From NCBI GenBank assembly GCA_002077045.2, contig KZ111143.1, forward strand, positions 1,669,873-1,733,872: a DNA stretch of 64,000 bases. The letters are read 5' to 3'. Below are positions 53,582 to 64,000 of the stretch, piece by piece (position 1 is the first letter of the stretch; each line of letters begins with the position of its first letter). The translations under genes and the position numbers were made by a program. Under the pieces are notes generated by a model, which was given only the letters and a program-made list of their open reading frames with translations, had not been told where the DNA came from and searched no databases. Origin of the DNA: Rachicladosporium sp. CCFEE 5018 (lineage: Eukaryota > Ascomycota > Dothideomycetes > Cladosporiales > Cladosporiaceae).

Positions 53582-55993
53582 ATGTCGTACGGCGGTGGTT
53601 CATACGGCGGAGGCGGTTCTTACGGCGGCGGTGGCTCTTACGGCGGTGGAGCAGGCGGCTACGGCGGTGGTCGCGGTGGCGGCGCTGCTGGTGGCGGAGG
53701 CTACAGCAACGGGTACGATGGCTATGGAGATCGCGGATCCGCTACTAGCAACTACTATTCCAATGGGTACTCCCAAAGGTATAGCCTAGCATGGCAGCCC
53801 CGTTCACCTTCCCTTTCTTCATCACAGTCATCATCAAAATCAACATGAACGCTCACTGACATTCTTTTCACAGCGGCAGCGGATCCTACGGTGGCGGCGC
53901 TGGTGGCTATGGCGGCTCCGGTGGCAGCTATGGCGGCGGTGGAGGCAGCTACGGTGGCGGCGCTGGAGGTGACAGAATGTCCAACCTCGGCGCTGGTCTC
54001 AAGACCCAGAACTGGGATCTCGCGACGATGCCCAAGTTCGAGAAGTCGTTCTACAAGGAGGATCCGGCTGTGGCTGGCCGCTCGCAGCAGGAGGTCGACA
54101 TCTTCCGTCAAAAACACGCGATCGCTGTCACTGGCACTGCTGTTCCCAAGCCAGTGGAGACCTTCGACGAGGCTGGCTTCCCCGGCTACGTCATGAACGA
54201 AGTCAAGGCACAAGGCTTCGACCGCCCGACTGCTATCCAATCTCAAGGCTGGCCCATGGCTCTCGCCGGACGCGACGTTGTCGGTGTTGCTGAGACCGGT
54301 TCCGGCAAGACGCTCACTTACTGCTTACCCGCCATCGTTCACATCAACGCACAGCCTCTCCTCGCACCTGGTGACGGACCCATCGTCCTCATCCTTGCAC
54401 CCACTCGTGAGCTCGCAGTCCAGATTCAAGAGGAGGTCAGCAAATTCGGCAAATCTTCGCGTATCCGCAACACCTGCGTGTACGGTGGTGTGCCAAAGGG
54501 ACAACAGATCCGCGACCTTGCTAGGGGCGTGGAAGTCTGCATCGCTACTCCCGGTCGTCTCATCGACATGCTGGAGTCTGGCAAGACCAACCTCCGCCGT
54601 GTCACCTACCTCGTGCTTGACGAGGCCGACCGCATGCTTGACATGGGTTTCGAGCCTCAAATCCGCAAAATCATCGGACAGATTCGCCCTGACCGTCAAA
54701 CATGCATGTGGTCTGCTACATGGCCCAAGGAGGTCCGCTCGCTCGCCAACGACTACCAGAACGACTTTATCCAGGTCAACATCGGCTCCCTCGACCTCTC
54801 CGCCAACCACCGCATCACTCAAATCGTAGAGGTGGTCTCCGACTTCGAGAAGCGCGACAAGATGGCAAAGCATCTCGAGAAGATCATGGAGGATAAGAAC
54901 AACAAGATCCTCATCTTCACCGGTACCAAGCGTGTCGCCGACGACATTACCCGCTTCCTTCGCCAAGACGGCTGGCCAGCTCTCTCCATTCACGGCGACA
55001 AGCAGCAAAACGAGCGCGATTGGGTGCTCAACGAATTCAAGCAGGGCAAGAGCCCAATCATGGTGGCCACAGACGTGGCCTCTCGCGGCATCGGTATGAT
55101 TGCACACCCTCCCCCCCCCTTCCCCTCCCATCTCCCCACTCCGTCTTGCACGGTCTGTCTTCGCTCAAGCTGCGCTTTACGCGCCAGCTTGCACACATAA
55201 CAGTTCCGTCTAGGGCCACCTGTGTTCTCTTGTTCTCTTGAGGTCCCTTGGAGACTTTTGCCGACTTAGCAGCTGCTCAGCTCCGTCGCGCAATCCTCCG
55301 TTTCTCAACCTTGCACCACACGTTTGAGAAGCGGCTTATGAGTCTGTCAATGTTGCGTTGTTCACAGCTGCGCGCGTCCAAGGTCCTCCTCTGGAGAATG
55401 TTCACCGGCCCTCTCGGGATGTAGTTTGTGCTCGTCTGAGCTTCGCCGCACTCTTCGCCTCACGGCATGCAGAGTTGCTACCTGGTCGTCGCATGCAGCG
55501 CGCCAGACAGATCTTGCATCCGGTCAAGGATTGCACCACCCCTCATCATGTTTTGAGTGAGAGACTGTAGACTAACATCATGTGCGTTTCAAGACGTCAA
55601 GGATATCACTCACGTGTTCAACTATGACTACCCGAACAACTCGGAGGATTACATCCACCGTATCGGCCGCACTGCTCGTGCTGGTCGTCAGGGTACCGCC
55701 ATTACCCTGTTCACCACTGACAGTACGGACTCTTCCCTTCCCCATAGACGATAGTCAGCTAACAAGTCTCAGATGCTAAGCAAGCGCGTGACCTCGTGAA
55801 CGTGCTCCGTGAGGCCAACCAGCAGATTGACCCTCGCCTCGCCGAGATGGTCCGCTATGGTGGTGGAGGCGGCGGTGGAGGACGCGGCTACGGCGGTGGC
55901 CGTGGAGGGCGCGGTGGCTCTCGCGGCGGAGGTGGTGGTGGTGGATGGAGCGGAGGCAACTCAGCACCTCTCGGCGGCGCTCGCCGTTGGTAG
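53582..55993 (+). CDS. DBP2: DEAD-box ATP-dependent RNA helicase Dbp2 (p68 family)
   Basis: Dbp2 unwinds RNA in mRNP assembly, mRNA decay and rRNA processing. Four exons, 53582-53778, 53874-55093, 55594-55722 and 55773-55993, give 588 aa. An N-terminal Gly/Tyr-rich tail (1-99) precedes the core: Q motif GFDRPTAIQSQ, motif I AETGSGKT (about 205-212), PTRELAVQ, TPGRL, motif II DEAD (about 315-318), SAT (about 346-348), LIFTGTK, VATDVASRGI and motif VI HRIGRTARAG. A C-terminal RGG-like tail follows (GGGRGGRGGSRGG). The intron between motif V and VI is 500 nt, many times longer than others here and in the place of the known regulatory intron of yeast DBP2. Copy A is cut at the second exon. Confidence 0.95.
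55094..55593 (+). promoter_or_regulatory. Long 3' intron of DBP2, probable autoregulatory intron
   Basis: 500-nt intron splitting Gly-Ile/Asp after the motif V sequence ASRGI. It has a GTATGA donor, a strong branch-point sequence ACTAAC at 55571-55576 and the acceptor TTTCAAG at 55593. Ordinary introns in this window are 50-95 nt. In budding yeast, DBP2 carries a ~1-kb intron in the 3' part of the gene through which Dbp2 represses its own expression (established). That the same control acts here is inference from position and length. Confidence 0.65.
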
Positions 55994-58282
55994 GTGTTGA
56001 CTCATAGAGTGGAGAGCTGATGATCGTCTCTCCAGCCTTTCGCTGAAAGAAGATAATGCACGACGGGCGTTACTGGCTGCTTCGTGGCTTTGGCATGGAG
56101 TTCATGACTAGATGGGATGGAGAGGCCAGCATAGCTATAAGGCTTCAGATAGATTGCGTGAGTTGGGCTGCTCGTGGCCTGAACACGATGCTTGTATTAC
56201 TGTTTTCACCGTGCCTGCTACAATATATGTTTGCACAAGAACCATGCACACAGTACCTCTCATTCAACACATTGATGCTCGGTCATTTCCACCATCATGT
56301 CCGCCTGCCTCGTACCTTCGATCGCGATCACACGTCGTCGTCAATGGCGCAGATTCTAGACCCGGCTGCAGAAGCGCCCGAACCAGATGTATATAGCCGA
56401 GCCAACTGCCGGAGCTATCTCCACCTTGCTGCTCGCATTGACGTGCATGAGGATATACCGATCGGGCAGGTGCCGGACATAATTGCGCTTGGGCACGTTG
56501 ACGGGGACCGTGAAAGACGCCCAACTCACCACAACAAGATAGAGCAAATGGGGAGCTTGGAGCCGGCATCTGTCAGCAATGATGATTTGATGGCGCTGGC
56601 AATCTCCTGCCCCACAATGTGCATGCGGTCAACATAAGAAAGCAGCGGTCTGGACGCTACTGCAGACGGACTCTTTGCTGGATTGGGGACCGGGTGATTT
56701 GTGTGGGCACCGAAGGCGTGGGATGCATGTGTTGTGACTGTTGTCCGTGCTTAAGTGGGTGGTGATATAGGGTGTGCATTGTACGTAACGAGGTGAAGGG
56801 TTTCTCTGCGGTAGAGAGGAACTGCGCTGGTCCTCGCGGTCATGCATACAGCAGCATGTACAGCTATCACACTTGGGGTATGTCATGTATCGATCGCGAA
56901 GAGGAGCAGGAACGCGATGTGCGACTCCGTCCTCAAGAGATCCAACACGTGACGTGTACAGCTTACCTCATCCTGTCTTGGCGCTCGGATCTGCTCTTGC
57001 CGATTCCTTCTTTCCATTTTCACAACAGCGATCACGCTGCTTTTCCATCGAACTTGACTTCGACGCCATCATCGTCGTCAACACTGTGTTCACGTGTACT
57101 CGGTGTGCTCGAATATCGAAAGTCAGGTGTAGAGATCCACCGCTACGGTCACCTCATCTTCCAGTAACCTCTTTCGCACTAGCAGCGTGTTAGCGCGCTT
57201 GTGTTATAACGTTCGCGGCGACCGCGCGCGAATCACAGCAGAGTTGCGTGGACGAGAGCAGCGTCGGCTGGCAGAGGAGAGCTCACAGGCGGCGTGTGCG
57301 CAGTGCTACGGTTGCATCACGCACACCGCGCAGACCACCTCTCCGAAAAGGTCGACGCGACTCGCGGACAGCACACCTCCACGGACCTGCGACAGACACG
57401 AGACCTCTCGCCGAAGTGGAGGACTTCAGTCAGGCGCACGCACCTCTCGTCACCTTTCGCCGGCGCCGCGGCCGCGAATCGTCTTGCTCGCTGCTTCGCA
57501 CCCAATTTTGTGGTGGGAGCTTCCAACAACGCTCGAGTCTTTGGGATCTCCTCGCGTGTTGCCGATTAATCCCGCCAACCACGTTCAGTAGCGTGGCGCA
57601 GAGCTGAACTCTGTGTCAAATACATGCTGTTCTGAATACGCAACACACGGCACGCACCGCCATCTTGCGTCTTACGCGATCTGGGATCCTTTCTTCCCGA
57701 CGCACCGTCACTCATCCCCACTCTGCGCTGCTCGCGCTGCTGCAGGGGTATCGTCGGTGCTGAAATTTTCTCGCACGTTGTGAGCAGCCACCGGAGCATC
57801 GCCTTGCTCTCCGTTCGGCAGCTGCTACAGCTGAGGCCCGCCACCGCGGCATTACCTCACAACAGTCGGAGTATTGGCGACTCTAAATCAGGAGGGTGCG
57901 CCACGATACAAGTTCGCACTATCCCCACTTCACCTAGCTCCGTGCTTCTCTTGCCATCAAACCGCGCCAGCCTTTCCGCTCCTGTACAAGCTGCATCTGT
58001 CGCCCACTATCATCTGGAAGGTTGTGTTGGGGCTGTCAACAGAAGCCCGCGTTCTGTCACGGCACGCGCCAGAACGCTACTGTGGAGCTTGCTACGTTCA
58101 GACCTGCCCTGCACATCATCCGCGACCGAGGGACCGAGTAGCGCACCGCCGACTCCACTCACGCCAGCATCTGCCTTTTCCCGGGGTCTTTCTCGTCAAG
58201 GCACTTGTACCGCACGGCGCGCTCTCACTGGCGCTTTGCTCTAGTGCCATCTCGGCTTCCTTGCAGCACACTAGGACATAGT
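55994..58282. other. 2.3-kb spacer between DBP2 and CON7-like gene
   Basis: No exon I can support. 55994-56350 looks like the DBP2 3' region. A frame at 56344-56637 (+) is open opposite an open minus-strand frame, which argues for chance. Between 57187 and 57590 all three plus-strand frames are open in GC-rich sequence. The last kilobase, with several upstream ATGs, is probably a long 5' leader of the transcription-factor gene. Confidence 0.4.
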
Positions 58283-59895
58283 ATGTCCCGGACCTACACA
58301 TCGACAACACAAGCACAGAACAGCAACGACACGTCGCTACGTGCTATACTCGCGTCGAACCTCCAACACGATCAATCGCAATCAATGGATGGTAGACAAC
58401 AAGATTATCCGCAGTCAGGTTTGAGCTCACCATACGCCCATTACAACGGGCAAGCCTCTGAAGGAAGTTCTGCAGATCAAGCATCTGCTGCGCAGTACCC
58501 ACCCGGCCAGGATTACAAGCCGAACAACTTCTCGTCCTCCGCGACACCAGACTCTACATACGGTGGTCTTCCACAGTCGGCGCGTTCTGGCTCGTTTCCC
58601 GAGTACATCCAGCGATCGTACGCCGAAGGCCAGCAAGGGCGATACCAACCCGGGCTACAAGGTGGTCATCCAGGCATGGCGCAAACATCCAGTCCGTCTC
58701 AATCAATGTCTGATGGGCAAGAGCCCAACGGCCACGCGCCAGAACACAACATGAAATCTGACGCGCATGTCCCCATAGATCCCTCAATAGCGCAGCAGTC
58801 GAGTCCTACCTACCCACCACAGAATCACTACTCGCCATATCCTCCACAACAACAAGAGATGCCGCAGCAGTATGCTGCGCAACCGATGTACGCCAGACCT
58901 GAATGGGCTGGCTATCATGGACAGCCGATGTATGCGCATTCGGCAGCAACAACAGGCGGTGCAGCACCCACAATGGTAGCGCATGTCCCGCGTCCTCCGG
59001 CCGTGAGTGCGACGGCAGATTCGATCACGTATGCTAACAACACTGACGCGTCGCAGGGCGGCCACCCACTCTCAACCGTGTACTCATTCGTTCCCATACC
59101 TGGCGCACAACAACACAAGAGACCGCGAAGACGATACGAAGAGATAGAGAGAATGTACAAGTGTGGATGGAATGGATGCGAGAAGGCGTACGGAACATTG
59201 AACCATTTGAACGCGCATGTGACCATGCAGTCTCATGGCATAAAACGGACACCTGAAGGTCAGTACCCTTTCCCTGCTGCATGCGACAGAATGCGCAATC
59301 GCGTGGCACACACGCGACTTTGCATTGGACCTTTTGTGTTCAAGCATCACGCGCGGGCGCTAGTATTCCAGCCCACAAGTTCGTGGCTCGCTCTAGCGCG
59401 ACGCTAACTTACCATACACACGGAATGCCAAAACCCTGCATAGAGGCTGACCTTTGTGCCACACAGAGTTCAAAGAGATTCGCAAAGAGTGGAAAGCCAA
59501 GAAGAAGGAGGAGGATACTGCGCGCAAGCACGAGGAGGAGAGGCAGCGACAGGAAGCTGCGCGTCAAGGTCATGATCCCGCTCAAGCTCAAGGTCAGCCT
59601 GCCCGGTACGGTCAGGCACACATGATGCCTCCTCACATGGGCGGTCCTCAACTCCCGCCAATAGGGTACCAAACGAGCGGTGCCCAGCCCGCGCCCCAAT
59701 ACGCGCCTCAGCAGATCGAAGGCGCGCCGCAATATGCGGCCTATGGCGCACAAGGCTATCCGCAGAGCCCGTACGCGCAAGGCGGGATGCAATACCAGCA
59801 GCAGCGTGAGTAGCCTCTCCAGATGATGATCAGTGTATGCTGATGCTGAAACAGACCCCGAGCAGGCGCCTAGTCAGTCCTACCAGCCGCAATGA
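58283..59895 (+). CDS. CON7: CON7-like C2H2 zinc-finger transcription factor
   Basis: Three exons (58283-59258, 59467-59805, 59855-59895) give 451 aa. A long Gln/Ser/Pro/Tyr-rich N-terminal region, probably disordered and activating, is followed by one C2H2 finger: C294-x4-C299-x12-H312-x5-H318, in YKCGWNGCEKAYGTLNHLNA. Directly after it comes KRTPEEFKEIRKEWKAKKKEE, a basic helix hallmark of Con7 proteins that reads through intron 1 (208 nt). A Gln/Pro/Gly-rich tail ends QSYQPQ. In Magnaporthe, Con7 controls conidium morphology and appressorium-related genes (established); in this fungus a role in morphogenesis or cell-wall gene control is inference. Start MSRTYTST is chosen because upstream in-frame sequence is not Con7-like. 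Confidence 0.85.
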
Positions 59896-62262
59896 CCGGT
59901 CCAGCACATGAGCCCTTTCGCGACCATCCCTCAGAACAAATCTGAGGGCATCGACTTCACAGCGCCAACATGGCGGTATCAGCCGCATCTCGTTCAAAGC
60001 AGATGGCGTCGGGGAGATGTATTTTCTAAGGGTGTATAGATGCGGTGCAGCGACACCACGCTCCCGCAGAGGATTACGACTGAACGGCCGGAGAAATTGG
60101 CAAGCAACATTACGGCCATCGATGGCGCTGACGTCGGCAAATCCACGTCGACGCTTGTGAGGGCCCTTTCCTTGCACAGGTACCTGGCAGACTCTGTGGC
60201 GGCGGCGCATGCATTTGGGTGGAAAAGCGATGGTTTCACGGTGGAGCGGTTGTGGTCCTTTTTGCAGCGCTTCGCAGAGGCATCGGGATGTAATGCATAG
60301 CGCTACGCTCTATGTCGTCCAGATCATGGAGTATCGAAGAAAAGTTCAGTGTGATGTCGTGCCAGAGTCTCATGTGCGTCCCCTCTATCAGAGCTACTGC
60401 AGTGGGCATTTCTCCATCAGTGGTTGCGTGTTCTCCCATCCTCAAAGTCTCGCCTGGAAACTGCAGACAAACAAGAGGTCCTGCGGCATATATGCATAGC
60501 TTATCAACCCCACCTCAATCCCAAGCCGCGCCAGCTCGCCCTAATCACCCTAGCCCGGACACCATCCCATCCCAAGTCCCAAACTCAAATTTCCTGACAC
60601 ACACAAGGGCACAGCCTTGCATAGCGCACGCCATGCCCATGCCTCTACCCTAGCGCTTCCGTGCCACGCGAGCAGCAGAGCCCTGGGGATGCACGTTGGC
60701 TAGCGCCCGTTGCTGCTAGCCAGATCGCTGGAATGCGCGTCAGATCTACTAGCTGGTTTGGTTCACACCACGCTTCGTTTAACTGGAGGGTCTTTGCGCT
60801 AGGGATGTGAGGCACAGCACGGCATGGCACTAGTTGGGTGGCCGCCACATGGCCGCTACTGCAGGTATGGCGACAAGACGAGGCTGTTGAGTGCGAGCGG
60901 TCGGTAGTGATGGGGCTAGGACGAGAGGGGGAAGGTGAGGTTGCGCAAGTCCAAGCAGCGTGTGGCGGAACTGTATCAAGGAACAGCAAAAGCTGCTGAC
61001 GAGGTGTGAGATGTGGTTGATCAGGTACAGCGATCCGCCACTTGGACAGCTCCTCGACACTCGTCCATTACATGCTGCCGATTCATCCGCCGCATTCGGG
61101 CAGACAAGCTGACTGTCTCTACAGACGGCACGGGTTGTCAATGCAACTTCGAGAGGCAGCCTGAGTTGGCTTGCAGCCATGCCTTTACGCCATTGCCAGC
61201 GACCGGGTCACACAACATGATTCTTCAGTTGCCAGATTTGCCGCATCCTGGCCCCAGTTCCCGAGCATATGCGATCTGGCTGCGCTATCTTGAACGGCCA
61301 GGCAAACATCGGCACGCCATCGGCAAGCCGTCAAGCCGTCAAGTTGTGGCTGACTGCGGCCTGGCAAGGTGAGGTCACTGTGAGGTAACTCAAGTAAGTT
61401 GTCGAGGACTTGCCGTGCCTCTATCAGGGCAAGGCTTTCCTTACTTTCTCATCGTCTCGTCCCAGCGTCTTGGCTTCGACACATCTCCGTTCAGACTCTG
61501 AAGACCACTTTCTTTCAATGCTATTGTCGGAGCAGTCCTCGGATTCGAACACAAGGTACCGCGTATGCACCCGAGCAACTGCGAAGCAAGAGCTGTGCCA
61601 TTGTGCGGAACTTAGCAGTCCGTCAGGGGATCGGATAAGGGACGCCGCTCTCTCTCGATGATGGTCTTGCGCCCTGCGTTTCGGCGTTCTAGAATTTGTA
61701 GTGCTGCGCGCAGTTGTGATTGAACTTTGAAGTGCCGAGACCAAGTACAGAGGGTCCCCCAATGTCCACCTCGAAGCCGCTTCTATGCCAGCGCGTAGTC
61801 AGTCAGAAGCAAGCGCAGCTTAATTCCAGCAGATCACTCTGACTCCACAGCCATATCTGCGCTTTGGCCGATTCGACCACGGCCACTTGAGTACGCAGCC
61901 AGTATGCGGCACAATCGGACCTTGTGAGCAGAAGGAAATGGCTGGTCTCCGGTGGACCTGTACGGGCCAAGGTCTACTCGGTCTGGGAGCAGTCAATAGT
62001 CATAGCATGGCTGTACATCGGATGGAGTTCGAGAGGCTGACACATTTTTGTCACGTCCTGCTCGGTTCGGCAGACGTGTGCGGTCTACCACGAGCTCAAG
62101 AAGCAGCGCACGGTAAATGTTGTCTAGGTCGATTACTTGTACCCACCATCAAGCTTTTATACCCATTGCACTGCCCCTTCGCTAGACACCAAGAAACGAG
62201 AATTCCACTTTGCCCTCCTAGTCATTGAGCCCGGCGCCGCAGACGACAAGATCGAGCGGCAC
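59896..62262. other. 2.4-kb convergent spacer, no gene recognised
   Basis: Lies between the 3' ends of the CON7-like gene and the thiamine gene. Short open frames occur on both strands, but none shows recognisable domains or splice-consistent exons. A TTCGAA box (GGATTCGAACAC, near 61541) resembles a tRNA T loop, but no cloverleaf forms around it. I see no transposon ends or long repeats. Confidence 0.4.
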
Positions 62263-64000
62263 TCACACTGGACTACTCGCCATCTCCCAGAAACCCGTTT
62301 CCATCTTTGTGGCATGTATTAGTATCTTGACGAGCTCTTCTATTCGCCTGGGTGACTGATGCGCTGCATGCTTCTCGATCAAAGCTCGACCTGTCGCCAC
62401 GACCTCGCCGTAGCTGTCCGCAGTGTAGTTATCGATCCAAGTCTGGTATCGATTTGGCTTCGAGTCGACTGTCTTTCGAGCATGCAGGCGCTTTGCTATC
62501 ACACTGTAGCCAAGTAGACAGGGTAAAAGGCTGATCTGCAACGCAAGGGAGTCTTCTGCGTGGCCGATGTCAAGGACATACCGCGTGTAAGCCGTGCAGG
62601 CTTGGCTTTCCTCGGATTGCTCCATCTCCTCCTTTGTAATGCCGAGCTCTGCGCACTCCGCGATGTGCAGATCAGTCTCGTAGCGGATGGAAGTTACGAT
62701 CTGTGCCGCCGCAGCGATATCATCAAGATCCTTGGCCTTGTAGCCTGCAAGCGCATTCGCCCGGGCGAAGTGGATTAGGTACAGGTAGTCTTGTATCATG
62801 TAGTGCTTGAAGCTGTCCTCTGACAGAGTACCATCACCCAATTGCTCGACGAAGGGATGATGCGTGTACTCATGCCATGCGGGCTTGACATCGTTGCGAT
62901 CAAGCATGTAGTCGATGAAGCTGCCAGGTGCGAACGGTAAAATCTGCATCGAGTGGAAGTGATTGAGCGGACCTGCGCCCTTGCCAAGATTGGGACTGCT
63001 GCGAATGCCGGCCTCGACGTAGCGACAGGCCGAGCGTACGGCTTTCTCGACGTCCGGGTTGTTTGCAAGGTTACAGGCGATCGCAGAAGCGAGAGAGCAC
63101 CCAGTGCCGTGCGTGTTCTTGGAGTCTTGATATGGAAGCTCGATGATAGTCGACGTGTGCCCGTCATGGAGCACATTGGCAACGATCTGCTTCTCGTCCT
63201 CCGATTTGGCGACCTTGTAGCTCTTCGTCAGCGGCAAGTGGCCACCCTTGACCAGGACATATCTCGGACCCAGGCCATGCACTGCAATCGCGAGCGCCTT
63301 CAGACCCTCCAGATCTTGTATATCAATGACCGGAAGGCCTGACTCGCGTAGTATCAATTGAGCCTCGGGAACGTTTGGCGTAAGGATGGTGGTGACAGGT
63401 AGCAACTCGTCGCATAGAATGCGGACAGCCGCTTCGCGGAGAAGTTGAGCACCACTCGTCGACACCATGACAGGGTCAACGACCGATATTGGCACATTGT
63501 GGTCTCGTAGGGACTGCGCAACGACAGAGACTGTAGCGGCCGAAGCGAGCATACCTGTGCATTGCGTCAGCTGAGCAAATGTCCTACCTTTCTATCTCCA
63601 TAAACTCTGAGCCGGACTATGCTTCTGAAGCGTCGCTTGCTGCAGCGATTCCCAGCATGCACTGCGGCTGAGAGATGAAGGTATGTACCCTCTGGGACCA
63701 CATCTCTCATGATCGCAGCAGTGTTATGGTATACTGCCACGGCTGAGCTAAGACGAGCGCTAGCCTTCTCTCAGACATTTGGAGAAGCGGAGTTGGGTTT
63801 GACCACACGGACCTGTCTTGACGACATCGACGCCAATATCATCGATACACGCGTTGATCTGTTTCTGCACAAAGTCGGAAGGTATCGTGTGGATGTCCTG
63901 TACACCTTGTGTATTTTGTGCAGTGAGTGCTGTCGTTGCAGTCATCGCATAGCAGCCATGCGCAGCGATGACCTTCTGGTCGGCTTCCAGTCCGCTATAC
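62263..64000 (-). CDS. THI20: Bifunctional HMP-P kinase / TenA thiaminase II (THI20-type), 5' end beyond window
   Basis: Fusion of a ThiD-like kinase, which phosphorylates hydroxymethylpyrimidine(-phosphate), with a C-terminal TenA domain that hydrolyses aminopyrimidine or thiamine breakdown products; together they make and salvage the pyrimidine of vitamin B1. The upstream exon (to 63813) has GLEADQKVIAAHGCYAMT and VDVVKTG. After a 258-nt intron, the exon 63554-62263 continues MLASAATV, VKGGHLP and THGTGCSLASAIA (the ribokinase-fold anion hole), then TenA from about FAPGSFIDYML, with LPCLLGYSVI (catalytic Cys) and ETGFWEMASSPV (C-terminal Glu). An acceptor-like TATAG near 63996-64000 suggests another intron right at the window edge. 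The kinase N terminus is missing. Fungal THI genes are usually repressed by thiamine. Confidence 0.88.

Larger units (their letters stand above)
29048..53923. repeat. Homeologous block, copy B (partner 1496-28947)
   Basis: Same gene order and orientation as copy A. Protein-coding exons of RIB5, BRF1 and the esterase are nearly identical, while spacers and the SANT array carry indels. Homology to A ends only because A ends; the sequence continues without a break into single-copy DNA. The only large structural difference is the ~2.1-kb deletion at about 30802. Confidence 0.92.

Noticed and set aside
53582..53970. Short-period repeats as a CRISPR or satellite array
   Set aside because: They are GGC/GGT-rich codons of the Gly/Tyr-rich DBP2 N terminus, in frame and spliced.
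61540..61600. tRNA-like box GGATTCGAACAC
   Set aside because: Isolated T-loop-like string; no A box at suitable distance and no stems.
63555..63812. TPP riboswitch in the thiamine-gene intron
   Set aside because: A CTGAGA string occurs, but the conserved downstream core and matching helices of the TPP aptamer are not visible.

Overview
This is nuclear DNA of a filamentous ascomycete. Short GT-AG introns of about 50-70 bp, long intron-poor exons and the gene set (BRF1, RIB5, DBP2, a CON7-type zinc finger, a THI20-type fusion, paired BTB genes) fit Dothideomycetes. A duplicated or hybrid black yeast such as Hortaea werneckii is a plausible source, but that is inference.

The window is four contigs separated by three 100-N gaps (1396-1495, 18553-18652, 28948-29047). 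Bases 1-28947 (copy A) and 29048 to about 53923 (copy B) are the same gene block in the same order and orientation, a few percent diverged. The junction falls exactly on a gap and cuts one gene on each side, so the layout looks like two homeologous or haplotype contigs strung end to end, not a true tandem duplication. At the other two gaps, 374 and 356 bp are repeated on both sides, which points to unmerged contig overlaps.

Gene order in each copy: family III CoA-transferase (-), riboflavin synthase RIB5 (+), BTB gene(s) (+), a tRNA-like element (-), TFIIIB subunit BRF1 (+), a small acidic protein (+), a ~6-kb array of about 23 SANT/Myb-like repeats (-), a secreted carboxylesterase (+), a DUF3292-type membrane protein (-), a mitochondrial PPR protein (-), a kinesin-6 (+) and the DEAD-box helicase DBP2 (+). 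DBP2 is truncated in A. From about 53.9 kb only one copy is present: the rest of DBP2 with a 500-nt 3' intron, a CON7-like C2H2 factor (+) and a thiamine-biosynthesis fusion (-) running off the right edge.

The copies are decaying differently. A keeps two BTB genes. B has a ~2.1-kb deletion that removes the first and beheads the second, which also carries a frameshift and a stop. The B kinesin has a 1-bp deletion. The SANT array carries lesions private to A, lesions private to B, and two shared by both. RIB5, BRF1, the esterase, the DUF3292 protein and the PPR protein look intact in both copies. The most unusual items are the SANT array with presequence-like linkers and the A-box/B-box element upstream of BRF1, itself an RNA polymerase III initiation factor.
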